A stretch of DNA of 34,387 bases from Syntrophorhabdaceae bacterium (GTDB taxonomy: Bacteria > Desulfobacterota > Syntrophorhabdia > Syntrophorhabdales > Syntrophorhabdaceae): positions 1 through 34,387 of the forward strand of contig DASXUJ010000137.1 of NCBI GenBank assembly GCA_036504895.1. The letters are read 5' to 3'. How positions within the stretch are numbered: the stretch's first letter is position 1; the number at the start of each line of letters is the position of its first letter. Below are positions 7,963 through 15,491 of the stretch, piece after piece. The notes under the pieces were generated by a model. The model was not told the origin of the DNA and did not search any database. It saw only the letters and a program-made list of their open reading frames with translations. Made by a program: the position numbers and the translations under genes.

Positions 7963-9126
7963 TCAGATGCCGGCTTTCTTTCTGATCTGGTCGACCATGT
8001 CGAGCTTTTCCCACGTAAAATCGGGATCGTTCCTGCCGAAGTGGCCGCAACACGCGGTTTTGTTATAAATGGGCCTCAGAAGGTCGAGTCTCTCGATGAT
8101 CTTTCTCGGCCTCATATCGAAGACCTCCATGACGATCTCCGCAATTCTGTCGGGGCTTATCTTCGCCGTGCCCTGGGTATCGACCATTACGGATACGGGC
8201 TCGGCCACTCCAATGGTATAGGCGAGCTGAAGCTCGATCCTGTCCGCAAGCCCCGCGGCAACGAGGTTCTTCGCGATGTAACGGGCCATATAGGAGGCGC
8301 TCCGGTCCACTTTCGAGGGATCTTTGCCCGAGAAGGCGCCGCCGCCGTGGCTGCCTACGCCGCCGTAGGTATCGACGATGATCTTCCGGCCCGTCATGCC
8401 GCAGTCACCCTTGGGGCCGCCCACCACGAACCTTCCCGTGGAGTTCACATATATTTTCGTCTTGTCGTCCATCATCTCTTCGGGGATCACCTTCTTGATC
8501 ACCTCTTCGATCACGCCTTCCCGCACGGTTTGCGACGTCACATCCGGATTGTGCTGGGCAGCGATAACCACCGCGTCCACCCTCACGGGCTTTCTGTCGA
8601 TATATTCGATCGTCACCTGGCTCTTTCCGTCAGGCCGGAGGAAGTTAAGAGTATTGTCGTGCCTCACCTTCGCGAGCCGCTCGACGAGTTTATGGGCATA
8701 GGAGATGGTCATGGGCATGTACTCGGCGGTCTCGTTGCACGCGTAGCCGAACATGATGCCCTGGTCGCCGGCGCCCTGCTCGTGGCCCTCGGTCTCATTG
8801 ACGCCCATGGCGATATCGGGCGACTGCTCGTCTATGGAAGTGATGACTGCGCATGTCTCCCAGTCGAAGCCCATGGAAGAATTATTGTAACCGATCCCCT
8901 TTATCGTCTCCCGTACCACGTCGGGTACATGGACGTAGCAGCTGGTCGTGATTTCGCCACCCACAAGCACGAGCCCCGTGGTGACGAGGGTTTCGCAGGC
9001 CACTCTCGCCTTTGTATCCTGTCCTATTATGGCATCAAGGATCGCGTCTGAAATCTGGTCGGAAACCTTGTCCGGATGTCCTTCGGCAACCGATTCGGAT
9101 GAAAATAGAAACCTGGTCATTCCCAT
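7963..9126 (-). CDS. metK: S-adenosylmethionine synthetase
   Basis: Cytoplasmic methionine adenosyltransferase that makes S-adenosylmethionine from methionine and ATP. The length of 387 residues is typical. Motifs include [17 protein letters not shown] near the N-terminus (metal and ATP binding), the hexapeptide-type signature [12 protein letters not shown], and the phosphate-binding loop [17 protein letters not shown]. The ATG at 9126 has AGGAGG seven bases upstream. A second ATG two codons later is less well placed. No SAM riboswitch is visible in the 81-base gap before it. The gene probably depends on read-through from the PTS operon or on a promoter I could not recognise. Confidence 0.97.
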   Translation of the reverse strand: MGMTRFLFSSESVAEGHPDKVSDQISDAILDAIIGQDTKARVACETLVTTGLVLVGGEITTSCYVHVPDVVRETIKGIGYNNSSMGFDWETCAVITSIDEQSPDIAMGVNETEGHEQGAGDQGIMFGYACNETAEYMPMTISYAHKLVERLAKVRHDNTLNFLRPDGKSQVTIEYIDRKPVRVDAVVIAAQHNPDVTSQTVREGVIEEVIKKVIPEEMMDDKTKIYVNSTGRFVVGGPKGDCGMTGRKIIVDTYGGVGSHGGGAFSGKDPSKVDRSASYMARYIAKNLVAAGLADRIELQLAYTIGVAEPVSVMVDTQGTAKISPDRIAEIVMEVFDMRPRKIIERLDLLRPIYNKTACCGHFGRNDPDFTWEKLDMVDQIRKKAGI

Positions 9127-9207
9127 GTGTGAACCTCCTCGTCATTGATATTATCGAACTTGAGCCGGGCCCTTGGAGAACTTCAATAAAAGTCTTCGGA
9201 CCGGCCG

Positions 9208-10998
9208 CTAACCTTCGCTAATGAAACACTTCATAAAATCCTCGGGGAAAATTCTGCCCATTTCCCTGCGCAGGAGCCCTTCGCCTTCTTTTGCCGATTT
9301 CATACGCAGGACCTCCGCCAGCAGCTCCTTGCAATAGTCGTGGTCGAGGCCGCGTATCACTTTCTTCACCCTCGGGATGGAATAGGGGTTCATTGAAAAC
9401 TCGTCAAGCTCGAGACCCAGGAGGACCGGCACATAGAGGGGCTCGCCCGCCATCTCGCCGCATAAGGCCACTTCTATATCGTTCACGTGGGCCGCCTCAA
9501 CCGTCTTCTTTATCATCCTGAGCACCGCGGGATGGAGGGGCTCGTAAAGATAGGAGACGTATTCATTCACCCGGTCTATCGCCAAGGTATACTGGATCAG
9601 ATCATTGGTGCCTATGCTGAAAAAATCGACTTCTTTGGCGAGCACATCGGCGATCATGCACGTGGACGGCACCTCGATCATGATCCCTATCTTTATGTAT
9701 TTGTCGAAATGGACCTTCTTGCGCTCCAATTCGTCCATACACTCACGGATGATCGATTTGGCGAGACGCACCTCATCGATGCCCGATACCATGGGAATGA
9801 GGATCCTTAAGGGGCCGTGGGCGCTGGCGCGGAGGATGCCCAGGAGCTGGGCCTTGAAAATAGGCAATTCCTTTACGCACAGGCGAATGGCCCTGAGCCC
9901 CATGGCGGGGTTGATTTCCCGTTTCACCTCGATGGTATTCGAGAATTTATCCCCCCCGATGTCGAGGGTTCTGATGGTGATATACTCGAGGGCCTTGTTC
10001 TCCGCCAGCTTCCGGTAAATGTGGTAATGGTCCATCTCGGAAGGGAGCGAGTTTCGTGAAAGGTATATGTATTCGGTCCTGTAGAGACCTATCCCGCTCG
10101 CTCCGTACCGGGATACGATATCCATTTCGGCGAGGAGCTCGATGTTCGCCCCTACCCTTACCCTGAAGCCGTCGCTCGTCTCAGCCTTGAGCTTGGCGAT
10201 CTTGAGAAAATCACGCCTCTGGCTTTTGAGATGGACCTGCCGGGCCATATAGTCCCTCTGCACGTCCTGGTCGGGGTTGATGATCACCACCCCGTCGTCG
10301 CCGTCTATAATGATCGTATCGTTATTCTTTATCTGGCTCGTAAGATCGCCGAGGCCGACCACCGCCGGTATCTCGAGTGCCCGTGCTACAATCGACGTAT
10401 GGGAGGTCCTTCCACCCACATCGGTGGCAAAGCCTGAAATCTTACTGAGGTTCAGTTGGATCGTGTCTGCCGGAGAAAGGTCCCTGGCCACAATTATGGC
10501 CCTGCCCTTGATCCCTTTCTGGTGGATGGTCAGCCCTTTGCCTTTCACCAGGATGCGCACGAGCCTCTCATAAATATGCTTTATGTCCTGGCCTCTTTCC
10601 CTGAGATAGGCGTCCTCCATCCTCTCGAAGCTCGCCAGATATTTGGAAACCACCGAATCAAGGGCCCATTCGGCGTTGACCCGCCTCTCCCTGATCGTTC
10701 TCACCACATCGTCCACAAAGAAAGGGTCCTGGAGTATAAGCATATGGGCGTCGATGATGAAGGCATGTTTTTTCAATTCATCATCGGCGATGCCGCCCTT
10801 TATGGTATCGAGCTCCTCTATAGCCACCTTTATGGCATTCTTGAATTTGACGACCTCCCTTTCCAGGTGGTCCTCTCTCACCGATACCTTGCTGACAGGA
10901 ATCTTTCCCCGTTCAAGGAGATAGACCGTGCCTATGGCGATGCCCGAAGACACCCCGACGCCTTTCAAGGCCCTATTTACGTACGCTTCTTCGTTCAT
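9208..10998 (-). CDS. ptsI: Phosphoenolpyruvate-protein phosphotransferase (PTS enzyme I)
   Basis: Transfers phosphate from phosphoenolpyruvate to HPr, the first step of the phosphotransferase chain. At 596 residues it is standard enzyme I without the GAF domain of PtsP. The N-terminal HPr-binding/phosphohistidine domain has the active-site His200 in GGRTSHTSIVARALEIPAVVGL. The C-terminal PEP-binding TIM barrel shows GIGLYRTEYIYLSR and FFSIGTNDLIQYTLAIDR, with the catalytic Cys in the CGEMAGEPLY motif. Its ATG overlaps the HPr stop as ATGA. No sugar-specific EIIB/EIIC is in the window, so the chain most likely serves regulation through the two EIIA proteins and HPr kinase. Confidence 0.96.
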   Translation of the reverse strand: MNEEAYVNRALKGVGVSSGIAIGTVYLLERGKIPVSKVSVREDHLEREVVKFKNAIKVAIEELDTIKGGIADDELKKHAFIIDAHMLILQDPFFVDDVVRTIRERRVNAEWALDSVVSKYLASFERMEDAYLRERGQDIKHIYERLVRILVKGKGLTIHQKGIKGRAIIVARDLSPADTIQLNLSKISGFATDVGGRTSHTSIVARALEIPAVVGLGDLTSQIKNNDTIIIDGDDGVVIINPDQDVQRDYMARQVHLKSQRRDFLKIAKLKAETSDGFRVRVGANIELLAEMDIVSRYGASGIGLYRTEYIYLSRNSLPSEMDHYHIYRKLAENKALEYITIRTLDIGGDKFSNTIEVKREINPAMGLRAIRLCVKELPIFKAQLLGILRASAHGPLRILIPMVSGIDEVRLAKSIIRECMDELERKKVHFDKYIKIGIMIEVPSTCMIADVLAKEVDFFSIGTNDLIQYTLAIDRVNEYVSYLYEPLHPAVLRMIKKTVEAAHVNDIEVALCGEMAGEPLYVPVLLGLELDEFSMNPYSIPRVKKVIRGLDHDYCKELLAEVLRMKSAKEGEGLLRREMGRIFPEDFMKCFISEG

Positions 10999-11261
10999 TC
11001 TTCGTAAAATCCTTCGTTGAGGAGCGTTCCGAGATTTTCGAAGGCCAGTTCTTCATCAGGGCCGTCCACACTCAGCTGTATGGTGCTTCCAAGGGGACAG
11101 GCAAGCATGAGAAGGCCCATGATGCTCTTTCCGTTTACCTTTGCCCCGTCTTTTTCCATCCAGATATCAGCTTCGAATTCAGTCGCCTTTTTCACAAACA
11201 GGGCAGCCGCCCTCGCATGAAGTCCCAATCTGTTTCTTATGGTAAATGTCCCTTCCCGCAT
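10995..11261 (-). CDS. ptsH: Phosphocarrier protein HPr
   Basis: Small cytoplasmic phosphocarrier of 88 residues. His15 in GLHARAA accepts phosphate from enzyme I. Ser46 in NGKSIMGLLML is the regulatory serine phosphorylated by HPr kinase, which is encoded in the same operon. Both key sites are intact, so both phosphorylation modes should operate. The gene lies seven bases after the EIIA-Man gene and overlaps the enzyme I gene, as expected for a coupled cascade. Confidence 0.96.
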   Translation of the reverse strand: MREGTFTIRNRLGLHARAAALFVKKATEFEADIWMEKDGAKVNGKSIMGLLMLACPLGSTIQLSVDGPDEELAFENLGTLLNEGFYEE

Positions 11262-11267
11262 AAACCG

Positions 11268-11678
11268 TTAATCCTTTTTTCTCGCTTTCAAGACATCCGT
11301 CGCCAGATATATATTTTTCTGGCCGTACTGGGCGATAAACCGGGCAAGCTCATTGAGCGACTTGCCTTCCCGGTACGATACCAATTTTATGAGCATGGGA
11401 AGATTAACGCCCGCCACGACCTCTACCTTCCCTTCCTCCAGGAAAGAGAGGCTGATGTTGGAGGGCGTGCCCCCGAACATATCGGTCAGAATAATAATTC
11501 CCTGGGGGGAATCGACTTTTTTCAGGGCCTGGACAACCTTATCCTTCACCTTATCCACGTCGTCGGTCGGAAAAATATCGACATAACCGAACTGTTTCTG
11601 TTTACCCACTATCAGTTCCGTGGCCGCAACCATCTCCCGGGCGAGATTGAAATGAGCCACTACCACCAGTCCTATCAT
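11268..11678 (-). CDS. PTS EIIA component, mannose/fructose family
   Basis: Soluble EIIA domain of the mannose type, 136 residues. The probable phospho-histidine is His9 (MIGLVVVAHFNLAREM). The motif ILTDMFGGTPSNIS is diagnostic for EIIA-Man. ATG 11678 is chosen because AAGGAGG precedes it. An upstream in-frame ATG at 11768 would extend back into the rapZ coding region without similarity. It stands alone, without IIB, IIC or IID, which is common in Desulfobacterota, where a single EIIA-Man sits beside hprK and rapZ. Its phosphorylation state is probably a signal rather than a transport step. Confidence 0.93.
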   Translation of the reverse strand: MIGLVVVAHFNLAREMVAATELIVGKQKQFGYVDIFPTDDVDKVKDKVVQALKKVDSPQGIIILTDMFGGTPSNISLSFLEEGKVEVVAGVNLPMLIKLVSYREGKSLNELARFIAQYGQKNIYLATDVLKARKKD

Positions 11679-11688
11679 CCCTTCCTCC

Positions 11689-12552
11689 TTATCTGTCAAC
11701 ATCCCTGTGAACGGTAGATACCGCGTAGCTCGATGTGGAGAATTGCTTTGCAAGCTCGTTCGCCACAAAGACAGACCTGTGCTTGCCGCCCGTACAGCCG
11801 ATCCCCAGAGTCAGATAACTCTTACCTTCTTTCTCATAGAGAGGGAAAAGGTAAGAAAGAAAGTCAAAAAGCATACGGGAAAACTCTTCATATGCCTCGG
11901 TCGAACGAATGAAATCGGCAACATCTTCCGAAGAACCCGTCTTTTCCCTCAACTCCTCTACAAAATAGGGGTTAGGGAGAAAACGCACGTCAAATACCAG
12001 GTCCGCTTCGTGAGGGATTCCCTGGGCATAACCGAAAGACATGAGGTGTATGGTCATTCCCCTCGTGTCCTCCCGGTACGAGGTGAGGGCAAGGCGTCTC
12101 AGCTCATGGGGAGTCATGAAGGAGGTATCGATGACCCTGTCCGCAATATCCCTGATCCAGCTCACGAGCATTCTTTCCTCTTTCAGGGCCTCTTTAATGC
12201 TCGAAATCCCATAAAGAGGATGGGCCCTCCTGGTGACTTTAAATCTGTTTATAAGTGTATCGTCCGAACTGTCAAGAAATATAACCTCGGCATTCCATTT
12301 TGTCTTGACCTTTCGCAGAATATCCTTGCCTTCTTCGAAAAATTCTTTTTCCCTGATGTCCACCACGAGCGCGCACTTCTCGATCTTATTCCCTGCGGCC
12401 TTGGCAAGAATTGAGAAGTTCTGCAGCAGCATAAGAGGGAAATGGTCCACGCAAAAATACCCCACGTCTTCGAGGGCCCGGAGGAAGGTGGTTTTCCCCG
12501 ATCCGGAGATACCGCTAAGAATTACTATTTTCAATGCTTTGTCCCTTTTCAA
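11689..12552 (-). CDS. rapZ: RNase adaptor / nucleotide-binding protein RapZ (YvcJ family)
   Basis: RapZ-family P-loop protein, 287 residues. Walker A is GISGSGKT at residues 14-21, and the N-terminus LKIVILSGISGSGKTTFLRALEDVGYFCVDHFP is characteristic. The C-terminal domain carries the conserved LGIGCTGGKHRSVFVANEL motif. In enterobacteria RapZ controls glucosamine-6-phosphate synthase through small RNAs. In other bacteria the role is less defined. The start overlaps the hprK end by 38 bases, and the EIIA-Man gene starts 10 bases after its stop. The location inside the regulatory PTS operon is typical. Confidence 0.95.
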   Translation of the reverse strand: MKRDKALKIVILSGISGSGKTTFLRALEDVGYFCVDHFPLMLLQNFSILAKAAGNKIEKCALVVDIREKEFFEEGKDILRKVKTKWNAEVIFLDSSDDTLINRFKVTRRAHPLYGISSIKEALKEERMLVSWIRDIADRVIDTSFMTPHELRRLALTSYREDTRGMTIHLMSFGYAQGIPHEADLVFDVRFLPNPYFVEELREKTGSSEDVADFIRSTEAYEEFSRMLFDFLSYLFPLYEKEGKSYLTLGIGCTGGKHRSVFVANELAKQFSTSSYAVSTVHRDVDR

Positions 12553-13471
12553 TAGTTCTCAAAATCTTCTCCTCCAGTTCCACGGCCGTATTGATGCCCT
12601 GGGTCTTGAGGATGTGGTTCCTGCACGCAAGCTCTATGATCGCGGAAACGTTTCTCCCGGAGCTGACAGGTATCCTGACGAGAGGCAGGTCGAGACCGAG
12701 GAGACTGTATTTATCCTCCCTGAGCCCCACTCTTTCGCATTCCACGCCTTTCTCCCAGTCGAGAAGCTCCACGACGAAATCGATCTTCTTCCTGTCCCGC
12801 ACCGAAGAAACTCCGAAGAGCTGTCGTATATCCACGATGCCCACTCCCCGGATCTCCAGAAGATTCTTTATCATTTCGGGGGCCTCGCCATAGAGGTCGA
12901 TTACCCCCATCTTCTTCACCTGGACCACGTCGTCAACAACAAGCCGGTGCCCGCGCATGACAAGGTCGAGGGCGTTCTCGCTCTTGCCTATGCCGGGCCG
13001 CCCTATTATCAGAACACCCACGCCCAGGATATCCATCAGGACCCCATGGACGATCGTATTGGGCGCCAGCCTTTCTTCGAGAAACCTCGTGATCCTCTCT
13101 ATAAATACCGAGGTGATGAGCGGGGTCCTCAGGATGGGGATATCTTTCTTCTCCGTCTCCCGCAAAAAATAATCGGGAACGCTGAGGTTGCGCGTTATTA
13201 TAAAACAGACCACGGCATTTTTGCAAAGCTCTTTTATTATCCGCTTGCTTTCTTCTTCAGGGAGAGAATGAAGATAGGACATCTCCACGTTGCCCAGGAT
13301 CTGCACCCTGTGGGGATGGAGATACACCATGTGGCCCGTGATTACGAGCCCCAGCTTCTGAATTCTGGGATTATAGATCTTTCTCGATAACCCCTTATGT
13401 CCTGAATATGCCTCCAGTTCGAGCCCGTATACCGTGTCTTCCTTGAGCTCTTGTACCGTTATACCCGTCAT
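12515..13471 (-). CDS. hprK: HPr kinase/phosphorylase
   Basis: Bifunctional enzyme that phosphorylates and dephosphorylates Ser46 of HPr, 318 residues. The P-loop is GRPGIGKS at residues 157-164, the catalytic His142 is in TIVHGVLMDI, and the family signature EIRGVGIVDIRQLFG is present. The N-terminal HprK domain covers about the first 130 residues. It lies between ptsN and rapZ in the operon. Its substrate site is intact in the HPr encoded downstream, so it is expected to be active. In Gram-negative bacteria its output is poorly known, since CcpA-type catabolite repression is absent. Confidence 0.96.
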   Translation of the reverse strand: MTGITVQELKEDTVYGLELEAYSGHKGLSRKIYNPRIQKLGLVITGHMVYLHPHRVQILGNVEMSYLHSLPEEESKRIIKELCKNAVVCFIITRNLSVPDYFLRETEKKDIPILRTPLITSVFIERITRFLEERLAPNTIVHGVLMDILGVGVLIIGRPGIGKSENALDLVMRGHRLVVDDVVQVKKMGVIDLYGEAPEMIKNLLEIRGVGIVDIRQLFGVSSVRDRKKIDFVVELLDWEKGVECERVGLREDKYSLLGLDLPLVRIPVSSGRNVSAIIELACRNHILKTQGINTAVELEEKILRTIEKGQSIENSNS

Positions 13472-13514
13472 CCGGTAAACGCTTCCTTCCCTACGTTATA
13501 CCGTACAAATTTTA

Positions 13515-13976
13515 TCATGGATGTTTTCTATCCTCTTCTATCACTTTTCCATAAAGCCCTTCGCGATTGAATTCGACGAGACTTTTTCTGAAGGAAGGAT
13601 CCCTGAGGACAATGGAGATACGGGAAAGCATTTTGAGGTGGAGGCTCGCCGAATCCTCCGGCGCGATGAGAAGAAAGAATATGTGGACCGGCTTGTGGTC
13701 GATGGCATCGAAATCGACACCGGCCTTCGACCTCCCGAAGACGCAGCGAATCGTGTCGATGCCTTTCAGTTTTCCATGCGGTATGGCAACCCCATCGCCG
13801 ATGCCCGTGCTTCCGAGTTTTTCCCTCTCCAGGACCACCGCCACCGCCTTTTCCGTATCCTGAACGAGATGTGCGTCACCGAGTGCTTTTACGAGCTCGG
13901 TGATAATTTCTTTTTTCGAGGTTCCCGTGAGGTCGCTCAAAACGCACTGCTCGTGCAGCACTTCTTCAATGGTCAT
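13515..13976 (-). CDS. ptsN: PTS EIIA-Ntr regulatory protein
   Basis: EIIA of the fructose/nitrogen type, 153 residues. The phospho-acceptor is His67 in IGDGVAIPHGKL. The C-terminal half has the EIIA fold signature VHIFFLLIAPEDSASLHLKMLSRIS. In other proteobacteria EIIA-Ntr regulates potassium transport, phosphate sensing and stress responses, normally as the end of a PtsP-NPr chain. Here HPr and enzyme I probably supply the phosphate. It overlaps the end of hpf by four bases (ATGA) and precedes hprK. Confidence 0.95.
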   Translation of the reverse strand: MTIEEVLHEQCVLSDLTGTSKKEIITELVKALGDAHLVQDTEKAVAVVLEREKLGSTGIGDGVAIPHGKLKGIDTIRCVFGRSKAGVDFDAIDHKPVHIFFLLIAPEDSASLHLKMLSRISIVLRDPSFRKSLVEFNREGLYGKVIEEDRKHP

Positions 13977-14497
13977 AGATTCTTTCCCAGAGTCTCTATA
14001 AGGCTGAAATTTCCATCTCTTCTTTTGTAAATAACACAGACATTGCCTTTGTCCCGGTCGCGGAAGATCATGAAGCTGTCTCCCGAGGCATCGAGCTGCA
14101 TGGTAGCCTCTTCAGGGTCCATAGGCTTGGCCTCCACGGTCCTGGTCACGATAATTTTCGACACGGCCTCTCCGGGCGTGGATTCGGCCCCCTTGGGCCT
14201 GTTTTCCCTGTACTTCTTCATCTTGTCCTTGTACCGGGTCAGCCTCCGCTCGAGCTTATCCACGATCTTGTCAATGGCCGCATGCATCTCGTCCATTACT
14301 TCGTGGGCATTGATTACCACGCCGTTTATGGTGAACATGACATCGATTCTGTGCCGGTATTTCCGCTCTATCGAGAGCACTACGTGAACGTCCAGAGGTA
14401 TTTCGACATGTTTCTGAAGCTTCGCGATCTTTTCTTCCACATACTTCTTAATCTCTTCATCCGGATCGATGTGTCGGAAACTTATGGTAATACCCAT
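13973..14497 (-). CDS. hpf: Ribosome hibernation promoting factor, long form
   Basis: Ribosome-associated protein that dimerises 70S ribosomes in slow growth. The 174 residues contain an N-terminal S30AE domain (MGITISFRHIDPDEEIKKYVEEKIAKL to about residue 100) and, after a linker, the C-terminal dimerisation domain (AKPMDPEEATMQLDASGDSFMIFRD). This makes it the long type rather than the short HPF/YfiA type. ATG 14497 follows GGGAGGT closely. A possible earlier ATG at 14548 adds 17 residues with no conserved sequence. It is the first gene of the regulatory PTS operon, an order also known from sigma-54 (rpoN) loci, but rpoN is not present here. Confidence 0.95.
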   Translation of the reverse strand: MGITISFRHIDPDEEIKKYVEEKIAKLQKHVEIPLDVHVVLSIERKYRHRIDVMFTINGVVINAHEVMDEMHAAIDKIVDKLERRLTRYKDKMKKYRENRPKGAESTPGEAVSKIIVTRTVEAKPMDPEEATMQLDASGDSFMIFRDRDKGNVCVIYKRRDGNFSLIETLGKNL

Positions 14498-14518
14498 AAT
14501 ACCTCCCGCGATAAAAAT

Positions 14519-14541
14519 AAGGTTGGCGCAATTCCAACCTT
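14519..14541. promoter_or_regulatory. Hairpin at the predicted 5' end of the hpf mRNA
   Basis: AAGGTTGG (14519-14526) and CCAACCTT (14534-14541) form a perfect 8-bp stem with a 7-base loop. It starts at about the transcription start predicted from the promoter just upstream on the minus strand. It may be a 5' mRNA-stabilising stem or an operator. Confidence 0.4.
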
Positions 14542-14547
14542 GTATCA

Positions 14548-14576
14548 AAGGTAACAGATATGGAATACCATGTCAA
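14548..14576 (-). promoter_or_regulatory. Sigma-70-like promoter of the hpf operon
   Basis: On the minus strand, TTGACA (14571-14576) is 17 bases from TACCTT (14548-14553). TG stands one base before the -10, giving an extended -10. It is divergent from the riboswitch promoter at 14774. Confidence 0.65.
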
Positions 14577-14773
14577 TCCAATTCGCCGTAACCATTACGC
14601 TTACGGGGCAATCAACCGGATCGGGAGAAGAGGATAACGGAACTTTCCGGTATGTCCTCAGTTTCAGTCAAACCCTTTTTCTCGCCACAGACAAAACCGG
14701 ATATGGGTAGATGAAAGCGTCTCTTCCGTCCACCCGGCGACACTACCCGTTGGACACTTTCCTTCCTTTTTCC

Positions 14774-14802
14774 TTGCCCTACGGCAGCTCCTGTGATACC
14801 CT
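14774..14802 (+). promoter_or_regulatory. Promoter of the riboswitch-controlled efflux operon
   Basis: TTGCCC (14774-14779), 17 bases, and TACCCT (14797-14802) with TG one base upstream as an extended -10. The predicted start, about 14808-14811, coincides with the first base of the riboswitch aptamer. That supports both calls. The 190 bases between this promoter and the divergent hpf promoter hold no gene. Confidence 0.65.
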
Positions 14803-14810
14803 ATTTTCCG

Positions 14811-14906
14811 AAAAGGGGAGTAGCTTTCATCGGCAGTAACGTCATGACGTCTGTGCGAGCAGACCGGGCTGCCGGTTAGGTAACGCTAACAAGCAAGACC
14901 TTTACC
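14811..14906 (+). ncRNA. yybP-ykoY manganese riboswitch
   Basis: The aptamer has all elements of the yybP-ykoY class. P1 is AAAGG (14812-14816) with CCUUU (14899-14903). The L1 sequence GGGGAGUAG starts at 14815. P2 is GCUU (14824-14827) with AAGC (14891-14894). P3 is CGGCAG (14831-14836) with CUGCCG (14869-14874), enclosing the conserved L3 core CGUCA (14840-14844) and a distal GUCUG/CAGAC hairpin. A further hairpin is GUUAG (14875-14879) with CUAAC (14886-14890). The class binds Mn2+ between L1 and L3, and binding normally turns on exporter genes such as mntP, TerC-family and UPF0016 genes. Here the downstream operon is an RND heavy-metal efflux system. Assigned from memory of the consensus, without a covariance search. 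Confidence 0.9.
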
Positions 14907-14931
14907 ATATAAAATGGTGAGGTCTTTTTTT
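14896..14931 (+). terminator. Riboswitch expression-platform terminator
   Basis: AGACCU (14896-14901) pairs with AGGUCU (14920-14925), and ACCAU (14904-14908) pairs with AUGGU (14914-14918). There is a small internal loop, and seven U follow at 14925-14931. The 5' arm shares bases with the 3' strand of riboswitch P1, so ligand-stabilised P1 and the terminator are mutually exclusive. This predicts an ON switch. Confidence 0.88.
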
Positions 14932-15375
14932 ATGGCAAGAGCGAACAGCTTTCCCCTGCTATACACAAAAAAATGTGACCCTTCTATGAAACAGACAATA
15001 TCCTGTTATTCAATCCGTATTCTCGTTGCCTTCATGCTTATGGTGAGTTTTACCCTGCCCGTCGTGGAAAACCTCACCGCCACTACCGATATCGATGTGG
15101 GAGGCACCCATTACGACGCGGGCCAGGAATGGCTCGGTCTCTATCTCTCCCTCACCCATACCGGCTCATCGGGCAGCGCACATGGAACCGCCGACTCCCG
15201 GGACCCCCAAGAGAATCCCTTCTTCGATTCCTGCGACGGGGACGTCGACGGGGAATGGCTGCCCATTACCCAGGCTCACCGGGTCTATTTTACCTCTGCC
15301 CGGCTTTTTTTCGAAAAAGATTCTCCACGCTCGCCCACCCTTGCCTCCTCCCTTTACAGACCCCCCAGGAGCTGA
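14932..15375 (+). CDS. Small secreted or membrane-anchored protein, first gene behind the Mn riboswitch
   Basis: Unrecognised protein of 147 residues (130 if it starts at ATG 14986). From the second Met it shows a short basic region and a hydrophobic stretch (IRILVAFMLMVSFTLPVV), so it is secreted or anchored. The mature part has scattered His, an acidic patch with one Cys (FFDSCDGDVDGEW), and a C-terminus ending in SSLYRPPRS. ATG 14932 is preferred because GUGAGG in the 3' arm of the terminator hairpin lies about nine bases upstream. ATG 14986 has no clear ribosome binding site but gives a more normal signal peptide. Its place just before the CzcC-type gene resembles the position of the small periplasmic CzcI proteins. 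No sequence homology is claimed. Confidence 0.65.
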   Translation: MARANSFPLLYTKKCDPSMKQTISCYSIRILVAFMLMVSFTLPVVENLTATTDIDVGGTHYDAGQEWLGLYLSLTHTGSSGSAHGTADSRDPQENPFFDSCDGDVDGEWLPITQAHRVYFTSARLFFEKDSPRSPTLASSLYRPPRS

Positions 15376-15491
15376 AGCACCTCTCTCCTTTCGTTTTCGC
15401 CCGATCTTCAGGCTCTTCGGCACCCGCCTGAATGAGCGCGAAATGATTACATTATGCTATCCGTGTATGAAACAGTTGAGGAGGCGGCTTC

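Noticed and set aside
7909-9051. A long plus-strand open frame opposite metK, and similar ones at 12233-13390 and 26060-27190.
   Set aside because: Their translations are His- and Pro-rich shadows of well-identified minus-strand genes and have no ribosome binding sites or domain patterns.
9127-9207. A SAM riboswitch or separate promoter before metK.
   Set aside because: No SAM-I, SAM-II or SAH core motifs or convincing hexamers were seen in the 81 bases.
14519-14541. A possible sigma-54 promoter (GG...GC) in the hpf leader.
   Set aside because: GG and GC are only eight bases apart instead of ten, and a good sigma-70-like promoter lies just upstream.
15376-15491. An independent promoter or terminator between the small secreted gene and the efflux channel gene.
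   Set aside because: Only a weak 7-bp hairpin (15407-15432) without U-tract and no acceptable -35/-10 pair were found, so read-through from the riboswitch is assumed.
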